DNA from: Calonectria ilicicola
Taxonomy: Eukaryota; Ascomycota; Sordariomycetes; Hypocreales; Nectriaceae
NCBI GenBank assembly: GCA_020809705.1
Contig: CP085832.1
Coordinates: 3,224,001 to 3,288,000 of the forward strand
Direction: 5' to 3'
Length of the DNA stretch: 64,000 bases
Shown here: in pieces, positions 13,249-25,718 of the stretch
Layout: every line of letters starts with the position of its first letter
Position numbering within the stretch: the stretch's first letter is position 1
Notes under the pieces: generated by a model
The model's database searches: none
Told to the model about the DNA's origin: nothing
Seen by the model: the letters and a program-made list of their open reading frames with translations, nothing else
Made by a program: the position numbers and the translations under genes

Positions 13249-16200
13249 AGCGATGGCCATGGATGAGGTAGCAAAATGAAGTATATCAGCGGAGTGACTG
13301 GAGAATGGTTGATGTTGTATAATTTGCCAAGGCTGTTATTTGAATTCAGTGTGGTGAGTGGGCTAATGCTGCTCTAGAGTTCTCAGGTCCTGCTTGGAAT
13401 TTCGTCCCTTTTAGCTTATATTTATGCGTTTTATATATCAGTTCAGTAATCCATGTAACAAGCAAAAATCGAAATATTATTGGTGATTTTGAGGCTCTCA
13501 AGTCAAACAAAACGGAGTGGCGTGCTGATCGGTAGGCTGAGACATAACCATTGGACGGTGAGGCTGGAAGGACGTCTGTGCGAGCTAGGGTAAAGAACGC
13601 TATCGTGTGTTTTAACCAATGGAAAAGAATTCGGCCTCCGCGGGCACTTCTTGTGAGGGTCTGGTGGTCAGGATCTTGGTTGTCAAGTGTCTAACATTTG
13701 GAGCCTGCCGGGAGTCGCGGGCGCTGGGTTATTCCCTCAGCCTCTCTGGCAGTTATAACTGAGTTATCAAATATCACGACTAGTAAATATGACGAACTGG
13801 GTAGGGTGCGGAATGGATCGCAATTGGATAGAAGGTGCCACATACCAACCAGTTGGTTTGCACCTCCCGTCTTGGCATGGTCCATGGCTCGAACGCATCT
13901 GACCTCACCATGCTCCACGCTGCGGCTCGGATCACCCTGCATGCATCGGGAAATAGTTTGCGAGAAAGCCATACTGAGGGTCCTGACTTATCATAAAAAC
14001 GGGGTGCGTTGGTTGACGTGGCTCCATTTCCAACCGTTTGTTTCCTCACGGTTCGTGTGCCACATGATACAAGACTCGAGGCTCCAGACGGCGTCCGGGT
14101 CAGTTTAAAACGCTTGACCGCCCTTTAGGACCCAATTTATTAAGCGTTTCGTAAGTGCTTACCGGTTGGTTGGGCCATGTTCAGCTGAGCAGCCTGTGAT
14201 GGTAGTTCAAACTAGTGAGGCTTGCGTTCAAAAAGACGGTCCCGTTTTAGAACGGTCCAATAATGGAACGACACACTACCCCGTATCAACCATTTTGTGA
14301 TAATCATCGTTTTGATGGCAGAAGTGCAGGTACTGGGCAACGCGCGACCGGAGGTCTACGGAAACCGGATCTCGTGCAACACGGCACAGAGGCTTTTTTT
14401 CTTTTCTTTTTTTAGTGAACCATATCCGCTTGGTGAGCTTTGGGGCGATTTGTCATATTGAAGCTGTGTGGTTTTGTGCTAGACGATAGAGGATTTATTT
14501 TGTTGAGAAATAAAGTGAAACGAATTTCTGTATTTTTCAACACAAGTGAGATTTTACCACGTGAAACTCTTCTTTCAAAATATCATTTTATTTTGGTGGC
14601 ACAATCAATCAGACGCAAGTTGATGTTGAACGAAGACATGCAACGTGAGAATTTACTCTGCTGTGACGTGCGAGACCAGTAGGCTGCCACAGTGGAGAAC
14701 GAAACAACGAGCTTGAGAAATTTTCTCCGCCTTCGTTTTAGAAAACATGTTTAATGGCTGTAAACCCGGTTTTCTCTCGGTGTCTTGGGCGTAAGGCTAT
14801 TTTCTTGGCAAACCAACCAACCGGTATTATCACGGAGAGAGTTTCAGTTCCCGTGACTCTAGCGTGACGCCTCATATGCACTGCAGCGTCAGTCTTTGTC
14901 CTTTTTTTCTAGAACATATGTGAGATATGACAGACATTTGATTTGTGCCTCGTATGCGTGGCAGCGTCAGCTGGCAATCACTTGACTCAAGGCACTTTTG
15001 TGCGTTATTTACGACATAAACTTTGGGTTGAATAATAACGCAGCGAACGAGTCCGTTTGGCCGAAGGTGTGTTAATCTGTTGCATGACTGGTGTTTACTG
15101 CTTATGGAGTAATCTGCAAGGGAAGTCATTGGAAACATGGCAGCATCTATGAGTCGAGGTAGCTAACGGGCGTACCGCAAAGCCCAGGCCTCCGAGTTCG
15201 GGGGATTTACCCTCTAATGCAAGGAATGTGTTGTGACTTGCGTTCAGTGTATGAGGAGGGGAACATACTGGTTCGCCAGATCAACGGCGACCTAAATAAG
15301 GCAACGAGCTAGAGGAAATTGTCGGTGCGCTCAGACAATCCGACAAAAGTCGGGAGAGAAAGTGCTCACGGCGGAATCTTGGTTCACTCACACGGCCCGC
15401 TGTGAAACGCCACATCTCAGCCGTCCGTCGCGCTGTCTCGGCTCTTCTGTGTGTTCATCCGAGGCATTCGAGGCAGCCACCTGTTTGGATTTTGGAACGA
15501 ATGCCGCCACATGAAAGAGTAGTGCTCATTAATGACAGAGAAGTTGCTGATGGTTTATAATGCGTGTGTGGATAAATAATGATGAACTTATTAACCGATG
15601 CGATTTCGTTTACGTGTTAAGCAATTCCAAAATCTGATGATACACCATCCTTACTTAGAAGCATGGGCTACACACATTCACAACGTGGTTATACAGCTGT
15701 AAAGATAAAATTCACAGAAGTAGTCGAACCCTTGAAATATTTTGAAGAATTTAATACTGTAGGTTGTGAAATTAGGTGCTGTGGATGGATACTTGAGTTC
15801 ATGTTGAACCGGATAGACAGTGCAATGACCCTCACATAATAAAAGAGAACTAAGGTGTCTATTTGGTAAAACGTATACTATTTGATATCTTCATTCGCTG
15901 TAACATTTTCCCCTCCATAAATAATGAGTCGCTCATCATGAAAGCAATGAGAGTCGCCAGTGACAATCTCACCGGCGCCTTTTTCGTTCAAATCTGAGTG
16001 TGCAAGACACTTTTAGGTGCAGAAATTGGTCTTTCATTTCCTTTGGAAAAATGTCCAACGCGAGAGATGTGCCATATCTGTCCACAAAAATTGAACTGAT
16101 ATTTAATGCAAGGGACTATTGGCTTCATTGTGGACTGGAAAAGGCTCTTTTGGTCGAGTTATAAGAGCTAGATTGCTCTGAACTGACTTAAACCCGTCAC

Positions 16201-16261
16201 AGTTAAACGCGCGGATGAATCCCCAACTAAAACTGTATGCTTGGGTGGACGCATAGAACCA
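13249..16261. other. Gene-free accessory DNA between copies B and C
   Basis: About 3 kb with no supportable gene. Open frames on both strands around 13690-14108 (up to 136 codons) overlap each other and show no family. One isolated TGGTTCGCC unit lies at 15269-15277. The promoter of copy B is probably within 13249-13450, where the minus strand is AT-rich near 13420-13440. Confidence 0.4.
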
Positions 16262-16574
16262 CTAACACGGTTTTCTCTTCGGTACATTATAAATTATTTC
16301 GATTAGGGGCCGTATTTGATCCTGCTTAGCGGAGGCCGGGCTGACACCCTTGAGCCGAGGGTCAGACCCAATGCCCATTGAGATCTGGAAGAAGCGATCC
16401 GGGATGGTATCTGTGTTGTAGAGGAAAGCATTAAGTGTAGGGCACACCCATGCGGATCTAGGACGCGAAAATGTTCAGTATATCTCTTTCTTCAGTTAGA
16501 TGCAGGATTCAATGAGGTTTATCTTACCGAATTTGCTCCCTAGCCACGCTCTCATCATTTGAAACAGTTTCCAT
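16262..16574 (-). CDS. Small repeated-family protein, copy C (80 aa)
   Basis: Two-exon gene, 16528-16574 and 16262-16457, with a 70-nt intron (donor gtaaga, acceptor tag, phase 2), giving 80 residues. Exon 1 starts METVSNDESVAREQIR, the one copy with Glu rather than Asp at position 2. Exon 2 holds the box NAFLYNTDTIPDRFFQISMG followed by a Lys/Arg/Pro-rich tail. It groups with copies A and B through the QIS-x-G extension after the box. A TATA-like cataaatat on the minus strand at about 16714-16722 lies 140 bp upstream. Function unknown. Confidence 0.62.
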
Positions 16575-18884
16575 GGCGATGTTGGATCGGATAGATGAAT
16601 AGAGAAAACTGAAGTAAAGGATGAAGATGTTACCCTGAGCATAAGACTAATATCTGCTCTAACAATTTCAATCCGTTACTTGAGTGATGGACTGGCGTTT
16701 GTGTCTAGCGAGCATATTTATGCCGCAACGCCAAGGAAACAACTCCTTTGAAGCAAAGGAATTGCGCGCCAAAAACGGAAAGCCTTGATGACTTCTGACA
16801 TGCAGTGACGTGGCCGGGCGACAGCACGATCGCCTCATGCTTGGGAGATAAGGACCGTTCCAGCCTCCTTGAGAGTCGCTGATATGGAGATGGAATTGCC
16901 ACCACTACCGAAGATGGCCTCACACTAAGGACCTCACCTGACGAGTTAATCAGGCTGGGGCTGAATCTTGGCTTGGAAAGTGAAAAGTTGGCCGAACTTG
17001 GGGCATCCTCTTGCGCTGTTATTGCCTTTGATGAATGTTCTTGCCTTGAGCTCGTGTTTTGAGGCTCAAAGGTGAAGAGGGGATCTCGTTCATTTTCTAC
17101 AACTGCGCAATATGAGATGGAATGATAGTCTTCTCCACCACGGAGAATTTGGCATGACACTGGGTGCTGATGTTTGGGCCTTGATCCGAAACGTTGGGTT
17201 TCTACCGGGATGATGACTGGTTTGACCTCGAGGGCTGGAGGAACTAACATCAAACTATGGAAATTCTAAAATGCGCTACCCTGTGATGGCTGTTTTCAGG
17301 GTAGGGCTTGGGCCTCAAATATCCAATCGCAATTTCACAGAATTCACGATGCCAACTAAATTATTGGGTCAAATGCGGGTTTGGTATTCGAGGACGGCTG
17401 AGCTGGCTTGATCCACATGGCTCTCTACTCGAATGAAATGCTAAATAAATGGAAATCATGCACACCATAGTTACAACCCAGTGACGTTTCCTTACTGCGG
17501 AAAAAAACTTTGCAGCGAAATGGATTTTATTTAGGAACTTCCTGCTAGTTGGTGTTTAGGTTCGCATTCCCAATAATTGGTCAGCTCAGATGGGGAGTTC
17601 GGTCTCGCCGAAGCCGACAACTCTTACACCTGCCATTTTAGACCCTAAAGGCGTGGGATTTCAAGCTACAGTTGAAAAAGTGTGTCTCAGAGCCTCGATT
17701 ACCGTCGCTTGAGAGAAGATTTGCAATTGCCCAGTGGCCTCAGAGCCAGGGTACCAGGGACATTAGGCTTCAAGTTTTACTGTTGGGTGAGGACCTGGTA
17801 ATTAAGTGAAATAAATAAGCAGAACATCCCTTTTTTTCAGATGGCTTTCTATTCGCTCGTTCTCTTTACCTTAGCGACACCGCCAGGATGGAAGACCCAA
17901 ACCCTGGTCAGGGACCACCATTGATGTTGGAAGAAAAAAAAAAAGGGACCATGGTGTGAGTGTGCCAGCGCGGGTAATGATGTAAGTATGCATGCGCAGG
18001 CGTTTGCACGTTTTTTCCGCCCCGTCCTGCAAGTAAATTTACCCCGCGCACACGCACTGTCTGGCCTCAGACAGCGCATCGTGGGACACATGACTACTTA
18101 AGCCTTTTTGTCTTGACCGAGCGGAAGCTGCGCTATTTGCTACATCGAAATGCAAGCATCCCGCGCACCCGAGACATTGGGAATATACACTACCACTGAG
18201 ACAGGATTAGCCGGCCGAAATTCGGGGCGACACGCAAGCCTATACTTCCTGCGATAACGGTGGCGCGATAGCGAACAAATGACATACTTCCACATAGTTG
18301 AGGCGTTTTAGGGGAGCGCTATGCATTAATTGGTCGGATAATTTAAGAGCCGGCGTTGCGGTAGATGATTGAGGTCCACGGCAATTGTCAGCGAAGCCCA
18401 AGATTGATGCCATATTTCTAAAATCGCATCCTAGTCTAGTCTATGGGGCCTAGTTAGACTGGCTTGGGCCGCGCTTTATTTCTGGGTAGCCGGGTTGCTG
18501 TGATCAGTCAGCGTCTTTGGCCTTTCACATCTAATTTCTGCATCGATTGCGATGTATCTATCGATTTATTGGCCGGCATGAGATAATGGAAAACTTGTTG
18601 ATTATATAAGCCCTGGCAGCGCAGCAATGTGGCTGACATCGTAAGGCTGACAGCTGAGAGAATTGTGATGATGTGTTGCCTGCAGCCCGCCCGTCTTACT
18701 CTTTGCCAACTCCATCATTGTGTGCGTGATGCCAAGGCCGGCGCTCGCAAAATTATTGCGGCCCATCTCCAGAAGAGTAAGCTCCGCTTATTGACATCTT
18801 GACGGGGATCGTAAGGGGAGTGGCGCGATAATCTAGCTACGACACTTTCTTTAGCAGGGGATTCCTTCTTCACCACTAGTCAAA
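16575..18884. other. Intergenic DNA upstream of the NACHT gene
   Basis: No gene I can support. A 182-codon minus-strand frame at 16705-17253 is open but unrecognised and lies just upstream of copy C. The sequence tatataag at 18604-18610, about 280 bp before the NACHT start, is a possible TATA element for that gene. Confidence 0.35.
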
Positions 18885-21800
18885 ATGGACCCTCTCACCG
18901 CTATCGGCTTCGCCACGAACATTATTACCTTTGTGGATTTTGGTTTCAAGGTAGTCGCTGCTGCAGCCGAGATCCATGGCTCGTCCTCTGGTAACACAGA
19001 GGAAAACCGCAGCTCCGAGGTCCTCGTGACGGAGCTGAAGCGCTTTGCTTCACGTCTGAAGCCCCCAGGCGAAACTAATCTGTCTGAGTCTGAAGCCTCT
19101 CTTTGTGCGATAGCAAAGGAGTGCAGGAGTATCTCGGAGCAGATGATTGAACTTCTCGGTAAAATAAAACCTCAAGGCCACTCAAAAATGTCCAGCATCC
19201 GGGCTGGATTTATGAGTCGGTGGTATGAAGGTGACGTCAAACGATTAGAGGAAAGATTGGTTCAATGTCGTGGCCAGCTTAACTTACAGCTCGACTATAT
19301 TACCAGGTAATAACTATGCCCCTTCAGTGCGTTGAAGAAAACACTGACAGATGCACCCAAGTTCTGAAAACAAAGAGAAAATGGAGAATTTAGTTGCGAA
19401 TGCTAGAGATAACTCTGACAAACTGGATCAAATAAAAAGCCAGATCGATACAATCCGCCAAGTTTCCGACTTCAAATCGCTAAGCCCTGGTTCTAGAACC
19501 CATCTGGAGGCTCTTTTTGGCCTCTCAGAACGGGCAAGTGATCTTATCGCGCAACACCGTATCCTCAACAGCCTCGCATTTGAAGGCATGTATGGACGCT
19601 ATGAAGCTGTGGACAACGCGCACTTTAGGACTTTCAGATGGATTTATGATTACGCCGAAGATTCCGAGACAGATAATGACTCTAGCACAATCACTTTAGA
19701 TGACTCCGAAAGCTCCACTGAGGCTGGGGTAGATGATACACTCAAGGTCACTGATGATATTAATGAGAACCAGGGACAAGTTTCAGACGAAGAAAATAGT
19801 GAGTTTATTGAGAATTTGAAACAATACGCATCAAAAAGCGCCATCGACGTCAACACTGACGATACCAATTCGATCGAATCATATGTGGCTGCCGATGACA
19901 CAAGGTCTCGTGCTAAACAGACTCTCGTCAATTGGCTTCAGAATGGACAAGGAATTTTTCACATTTCTGGGAAACTAGGATCCGGAAAATCCACTCTGAT
20001 GAAGTATCTCTACGACGAAGAGTATACTAGGTCACTGCTCCAACGATGGGCGGGTTAGTTGCATAACTTCTTTTTCCGGAATGATCTAAGTTACTGATAA
20101 TAACTCAGGTGATAGAAACTTGATATTTACGAGTTTCTTCTTTTGGAAGCCCGGTTCTTTTCTTCAAAATTCCCTGATAGGACTTTTCCGGTCACTACTT
20201 CATGACATGCTTAATGCTTGCCCTGAGCTTATACGTGACACGTTTCCAAAGCAATGGAATCTCGTGAAGTCTAGTCCATGGCAAGGAACTTCTAGCATCA
20301 GATTTGAAGAAGCTGATATTCGATGGGCTTTTCATCAACTTATATTTGATAAAAATGTTTACAAAAACCATTGCTTTTGTTTTTGGATTGATGGCCTTGA
20401 CGAGTACGAAGGCACATATCAAGCTGATTCAAAGGCACTCATCGACATGCTTTGTAGTTGGACAAATATAGCACCAACTACTGTTAAACTCTGCGTTTCC
20501 AGTAGAGAATATAACGTCTTTATGAACGCTTTGTCAGAAAATCAACGTATCCACCTTCACGAAGTAACTGAGACGGATATGAGAAAATATGTCTCAAGCC
20601 AGCTGGGACATATAAAAAATGACAGGGAACAATCGAATCTCATCAAATCTGTTGTGACTAACGCCCATGGGATCTTTCTATGGGTCGTATTGGTGGTGAG
20701 GCGCCTTCGTGAGAAAATTGAAGATGGAAGTACCTTCAAAGCCCTTCTCGAGGAAGTCGAAAGCCTCCCCAAGGAGCTAGATGCCTTGTTCACACATATT
20801 CTGGACTCACTCGGCCAGTCAGATCTAAAGAGAGCCTACCAGACCTTTTCAATGCTGACAAAACTGATTACATTTGAAAGTCCTCGTCTCACTTTGCTGG
20901 CTTACTCCTTTCTTGACGATTACACAACAAACTCTTCCTTCGCTATGCAACCGGGCTTTTTGGAGGCTTCGTTATCAGAAGAAGAGCGAAAGGAGAGGGA
21001 AATATTGGCACAGAAAAGACTCAATGGATGTTGCCGAGGTCTTGTTGAAGTCACGACTGATAGAACCGGCCATGGGTCTTTCCTCGCCCTCACACACCGA
21101 TCTATCCCAGAGTTCTTGGATCATCCAGGGCGAAGAGAAAAGATGATATCATTCCTAGGGAAATTTAATCCTACAGATGCGATTTCCCAACTTGCCCTCG
21201 CGGAATTAGTTGTTCACTCAGAGGTTATCAAGCAGGGGGGCGACCAAGGCTTGCTCTCTCCGCTAGTGTATTTGCGAACGGCAGAGAAACTAGACTCAGA
21301 GCCCTATATTTTTCTTGACTCACTCTCTGAGGCCTTGAGGCATTCTAAAAACTCTTTAAATCTGAGTTCCGAATACGAGAACTGGGACGGAAGTATTGAA
21401 ACGGAGATTTATGATCACCGCACCTATGCGTGGTCCCCTATTGGGCATTTCCGTGGAGTCAACCCAAAACTAATGCCCGCCGTCACAGCTCCTCACGATC
21501 CCATATACCTTGCTGCGTTCCATGGGAATTTTGGCTACCTGAAGTGGAGACTGGGAACAGTAGGTGTAGATCCAGAGGTGATTAGTTCGGAAGCTTTATT
21601 GTATTGTATAATGCAAAGGGACGAGGAAGATGATCAACTTGATCTGCAAGATGCGGTGGAGGCGATAATTACGCTCGGAAATTTAAAACCCAACGCGATA
21701 TCGCACATTAGCTTCTATGAAACCGACGAGCTAGACCCAGACACCCAAAAACCCACAAAGCCTGCGAGTCTAGCCATATGGTGGCATATTCTTGTGTCTC

Positions 21801-22426
21801 GATACCTATTGGGGTTTCACAGAAAAGAAAGGAACTGGGAAGTTATAATGGAAAAATATCTTGAGCATGGAGCTGATCCATACTTCCAGATTCGGATTAA
21901 TATGGACACATACAGTTCGAAAAATGCCACCACTATGATTGAGGGACCGAATCCAACTGGGGGGCAAACATTGGATTCCCAATCCCTTACAGTTCCAGAT
22001 ATGAACCAAGTGACATTGATTCTTGGCAAAAACAAGGAGGAGAAATTAGTCAAATTCGACTTCCGCAACGAAGATACCTTGCAGGAGGTTTTGTCTCTAT
22101 CTAGCTTCATTGAAAAGTTGGATTGTGAAAACGAAGCTCGGCTCTTGCAGCTTATAAAACGCAATGAAATAATTGTTGATGGAGTTGGAGTGGACTCTCG
22201 CATTGTGTCTCAAGAGTTCGATCAGAGTGAGGCAAATGGTACTCCTAGTTATCAAAGCATATCAACCGAGCCAGACCCAATGTTGAGCAACGATGGATAT
22301 TCCAAGATCGAGGCTGCGCAAAGAAAAAAACCTGCTCCAGAAACACCTGCAACTTCTGATCTCGCATTAAAACCTCTTGGACTTATTTTTAGTAAGTGGT
22401 GTCAAGGTTTGTCTGTGCAAGGTTGA
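18885..22426 (+). CDS. NACHT-domain STAND/NLR-like receptor
   Basis: Three exons, 18885-19306, 19362-20053 and 20109-22426, about 1143 residues. The first intron uses the acceptor aag at 19359-19361; the nearer cag at 19350 would give a stop. The N-terminus (MDPLTAIGFATNIITFVDFG) is the alpha-helical domain common at the start of fungal STAND proteins. Walker A is GKLGSGKST at residues 344-352. After the second intron come the typical block GDRNLIFTSFFFWKPGS and Walker B FCFWIDGLDEYEG near 461-473. Fungal NLRs act in non-self recognition and regulated cell death; this is family knowledge. The C-terminal third has two weak ankyrin-like stretches (PIYLAAFHGNFGYLKWRL; YLEHGADPYF) but no regular repeat array. 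A strong donor (gtaagt) at 22392 with possible acceptors downstream means the last few residues may be wrong. Confidence 0.88.
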
Positions 22427-22915
22427 GAATATATATTAATTTGAGGCAGTTATCCTATTTGCCCTTTTACTGCACCAGATCATCTACCCCTCGAAATAAA
22501 AGAAAACAAGGCGGATGTTGTCCATTTTCCTCATTTTATTTAGGTGGGGGGATTGCTTGTTTTTGTCCTGCCATACATGAATGGTCTCGTTTTCAATGCC
22601 CCCAATTCAAGTCATTATCGAAAAGGAAGAGGATTTTGCTATTGGTCGTTATTTACCGCTCCTTATATAGCAAATGTAGGCTGATCCATTTAGGCATACC
22701 CTGAAATAAACTTTCAGCACTTATTTACATTAAATTGAAACACCACAAAGATCGAACCTGCGCCCACTGTGCCATGTCTATTATTACTATTATTGTCATC
22801 ATAATCATCAAATGGTTTATCGTATCGATACATAAGCACTTCCCATACTACTTACAAAGAAGTAGATTCTCACATTGGGATTTTTGAATAGTGCTGAGTT
22901 AGTTCCCGCAATCCC
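22427..22915. other. Convergent 3' flanks of NACHT gene and C6 factor
   Basis: Contains the 3' ends of both genes. If the possible donor at 22392 is used, a short terminal exon of the NACHT gene could start at about 22479 and end near 22541. Otherwise no gene seen. Confidence 0.35.
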
Positions 22916-24284
22916 TCATACTGATACATCTGAAAGCATTGACGTTTTTGGAGTTATCGACTCCACAAACTCTGTTGGCCATTTTGTATACTTTTTATAG
23001 CGAGAGGGGATTTTACCCTTTACAGTCTTGACCATTGATGTAATAACGACGGTCTTGAAAGGGTGACCCATCATGATGGGTGTGGGAGCCTTGAGTCCAA
23101 CAAGGTACTCCAGGATAAAGAAGTGTAGCATAAGAAGTTGAGCAATGTGATTGCCACTGTCCATGAATTTATTAAATTCGGACTGAGATATTTGCCCAAA
23201 TAGATTATAAGCCATGGATATCACCGATAGTGCTAATGAAGGTGTTAGTGACATAGGTTCCCCTTACGAGACACCCGGAGAAACTTACAATCAATAAAAG
23301 AGTTCTTTGTAATTTTTAATATATTCTCCATGGCATCCAAGAGCCCTACCTCTGTTGATGTCTGACACAAGGGTCGCAAGGCTTTGATCGAGAATGAAGC
23401 TCCATCGAACATTGAGTTGCTCTGATGGTCGTTTTCGCTGGTAACCCGATTCAACCTAGGGGCACTCAACTCCTTGGATTGCCACGAGAATTTGAGAAAT
23501 ACTGATCCATTAAATCGTGATACCCTGGAGCCAGTAAGGATCATTACGCCGCGGACCATCGAAATCATTTCTGACATGCCATCGGGCATATACGTCGCTT
23601 GGTAGCCAAGCAACATCAGGGTTCCGTAAAGTGCATCCCATTCAATTTCGGATGAATTCCTTTTACCGAGTGTTTGGTTGAGAGCTCTCATTGCAGCAAC
23701 GCGATGCGTCAACGCCTGGGTTCGGTAGTCAACCCCACTGCACGTGGTGAGATGCGAGGCAGCAAGGCCAAGCATGGCATGGGTCAAGCAGTCAAACTTG
23801 GTAGAGAATAAAAAATTAATATATATTTAGTTGCATTTGCAAATGGGCTACTTACATGGTGAGAGATTGCAGCAACCTCTTTCCAGACTGTGCTGCCTTG
23901 GAAAGGCAAAGGCGGGTGAGCATGGAACATGAAGTGGTGGAAGAGCCGAAAGTCGTGTATTGTGAACAGGGTTCCGACGGACTGCAGCGGTGTAGATGGC
24001 TCACTGTTGACCTGCGGGTACTCGCAGGCTAGGCCAAGCCGCAAGCAATTTGTGCATATGGGATACGTCTCCGGGCATTTAACCCTCCTCTTTTTACAGC
24101 TGAAGCAACCCCTCCGGGACTTTTTGTGGTTTTTGCGCGGGGGACGGCCAGAACCAGAACCAGAACCGCGCCCCGCATTGTCAGGGGAGACATGGTCTAA
24201 TGCCGTGAAGGGCTGCGAGGGCTCAGAGGGTTCCAGGGGCTCTGGTGTAGGGGAGCCGCGAAGAGACAGAGGACTGTGTTCCAT
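22916..24284 (-). CDS. Zn(II)2Cys6 transcription factor, sterol-uptake-control-like
   Basis: Three exons, 23856-24284, 23289-23796 and 22916-23232, with GT-AG introns, giving 417 residues. The binuclear zinc cluster is at residues 60-87 with spacing C-x2-C-x6-C-x6-C-x2-C-x6-C (RRGCFSCKKRRVKC followed by PICTNC), preceded by a basic stretch. A Gly-Ser-rich linker (GRGSGSGSGR) lies just before it. The middle region reads FHHFMFHAHPPLPF and then LTHAMLGLAASHLT, the arrangement of the fungus-specific family that includes sterol uptake control protein 2 (UPC2). It should be a nuclear DNA-binding regulator; its targets cannot be read from the sequence. The gene is convergent with the NACHT gene and upstream of the GPI protein. 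The short C-terminal half compared with larger C6 factors is normal for this subgroup. Confidence 0.88.
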
Positions 24285-24867
24285 GATAGATAGAACAGTG
24301 TGAAGTGATTAGCCAGTTACAGTGCCACGCTTTCTTTTTGACTACTGCAAGGCTGTCTTATCGTGACTCGATAGAAGTTCCTGATGTCGCATGGTTGTAT
24401 TGTCGGGGTAACTAAAAGTCCGCTTACCGCTGCCCCATAACAGCTGCGACAGTTTCTCGGCTACTGTTGCCGGGGCTGGTTTTGGGGCCGTATTCATGCA
24501 GGGTCGCAGGGTCCTGGCACATTCAGGCAAATAAGACTGATGGTAGTACAAGAAGTTGGCAATAAAAACATATCATCACAGTATGAGCAGTGGCACTTTC
24601 GGATTCAAGTCATGAATGGTTCTTGAATTATTAGGAACCAAGAAAACCCTATAAAGACAGATGGGTATTTTGTGCAACTAGAAACAATTCATCTCCAACT
24701 AACAAAAATCGTTTGCCTCCATTGGAGCCTTCGTACTCATATCCCCAATGCTTAGTCATGCCAAGCCCATTCATGTGAGAATGAGGCGGTCCATTCTATA
24801 AAACGAGTAGGAAAACGTTGACTCATAGCGGGCGATCGATCATAGGAGTGCTAAGCGTTCACTCCAT
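24285..24867. other. Intergenic DNA between C6 factor and GPI protein
   Basis: Holds the promoter of the C6 factor and the 3' end of the GPI-protein gene. No coding feature supported. Confidence 0.4.
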
Positions 24868-25590
24868 TTAAGCAAGCATAAGGGCGGCAAAGGCGACAGC
24901 AGCGCCGGCAACGCCCATAGGGGCCAGTGAGAAAGCGCCGTTGTCATCATTCGAGTTGTTGTTGTTGTTGTTGTTGCTGTTGTCAGAGGAGCCGGTGCTG
25001 GTGGAGGCAGCGGACTGAGTGCCAGTGGCCGAAGAGCCCCGGGATCCGGTGGTAGCGGCGTTGGTGGCCCCGGGAACAATGGTAGTGGTCAGCTGGGTGC
25101 TGGCAGTGGGTGCCGTAGCCTGAACAGTGACCCCGCTAGCCAGGGTCGCGGAAGCAGTGCTCCAGCTTCCTCTGGTCCAACCACAGGTGTAGAGGATGTC
25201 ATCAATATCTGGTGGAACTGTTAGTTGACGCTTCTATTAATCGCTTATTTATGCTTCAATTGACCTACCTTCGGTGTCGTAGCGGTCATCATCATCGTCA
25301 TCATTGTTGCGCGAGTTGCGGTTGTCGTAGATGCAGGCAGCACAAGTAGAGGCAATGCTGCTCACAGAGAAGCTGTCGTTGGTGCACACGCACTGAGCTT
25401 CCAGCTGGTTCTCAGTGCGGTCGTTGTTGTCACCTCGCAGGTCGACCTCACATCGGCGGGTCAGCTCGACAATGGGCTGGCAGATGGAAGAGCAGGCCGA
25501 GGGAACATCGTCGTTGTCGAGCTGCAGGTCGGCACGGGCGAGGAGGAAAAGGGGCGCAAGGGCCAGGGCAATCTTGTTGTTGGCGTACAT
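24868..25590 (-). CDS. Secreted cysteine-rich GPI-anchored protein
   Basis: Two exons, 25269-25590 and 24868-25217, giving 223 residues. Start chosen at 25590 because it places a signal peptide at the N-terminus (MYANNKIALALAPLFLLARA); an in-frame ATG at 25689 would bury it. The mature N-terminal domain has seven cysteines before the intron (ACSSIC, RRC, QCVC, TCAAC) and one more just after (YTCGW), eight in all. That is reminiscent of CFEM-type wall proteins, but the spacing is not clearly CFEM. It is followed by a Ser/Thr-rich stalk, a run of eight Asn encoded by a near-perfect aac repeat, and a C-terminal hydrophobic tail (GVAGAAVAAFAALMLA) that is a GPI-attachment signal. Expected at the plasma membrane or cell wall. 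An Asp run (DDDDDD) precedes the intron. A TATA box lies about 120 bp upstream. A second acceptor nine bases downstream would remove three residues. Confidence 0.82.
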
Positions 25591-25710
25591 GATGGATAGT
25601 TTTTGGTGGTTGTTGGGGAAATGTGTGAGAGATGAGTAGTGATGATGAGCTGGATGTTTGTCTTGGTGGTGATAGATCAAATTGATCAAACATGCGGGAT
25701 TGTCCTACTC

Positions 25711-25718
25711 CTTTATAC
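25711..25718 (-). promoter_or_regulatory. TATA box of the GPI-protein gene
   Basis: The minus strand reads gtataaag 121 bp upstream of the chosen ATG, a suitable distance for a fungal TATA element. It also supports the start at 25590 over the one at 25689, which would lie only 22 bp from it. Confidence 0.55.

Noticed and set aside
16705..17253. 182-codon minus-strand open frame
   Set aside because: No domain, no splice partner and low-information composition; it lies in the region expected to be the promoter of copy C.
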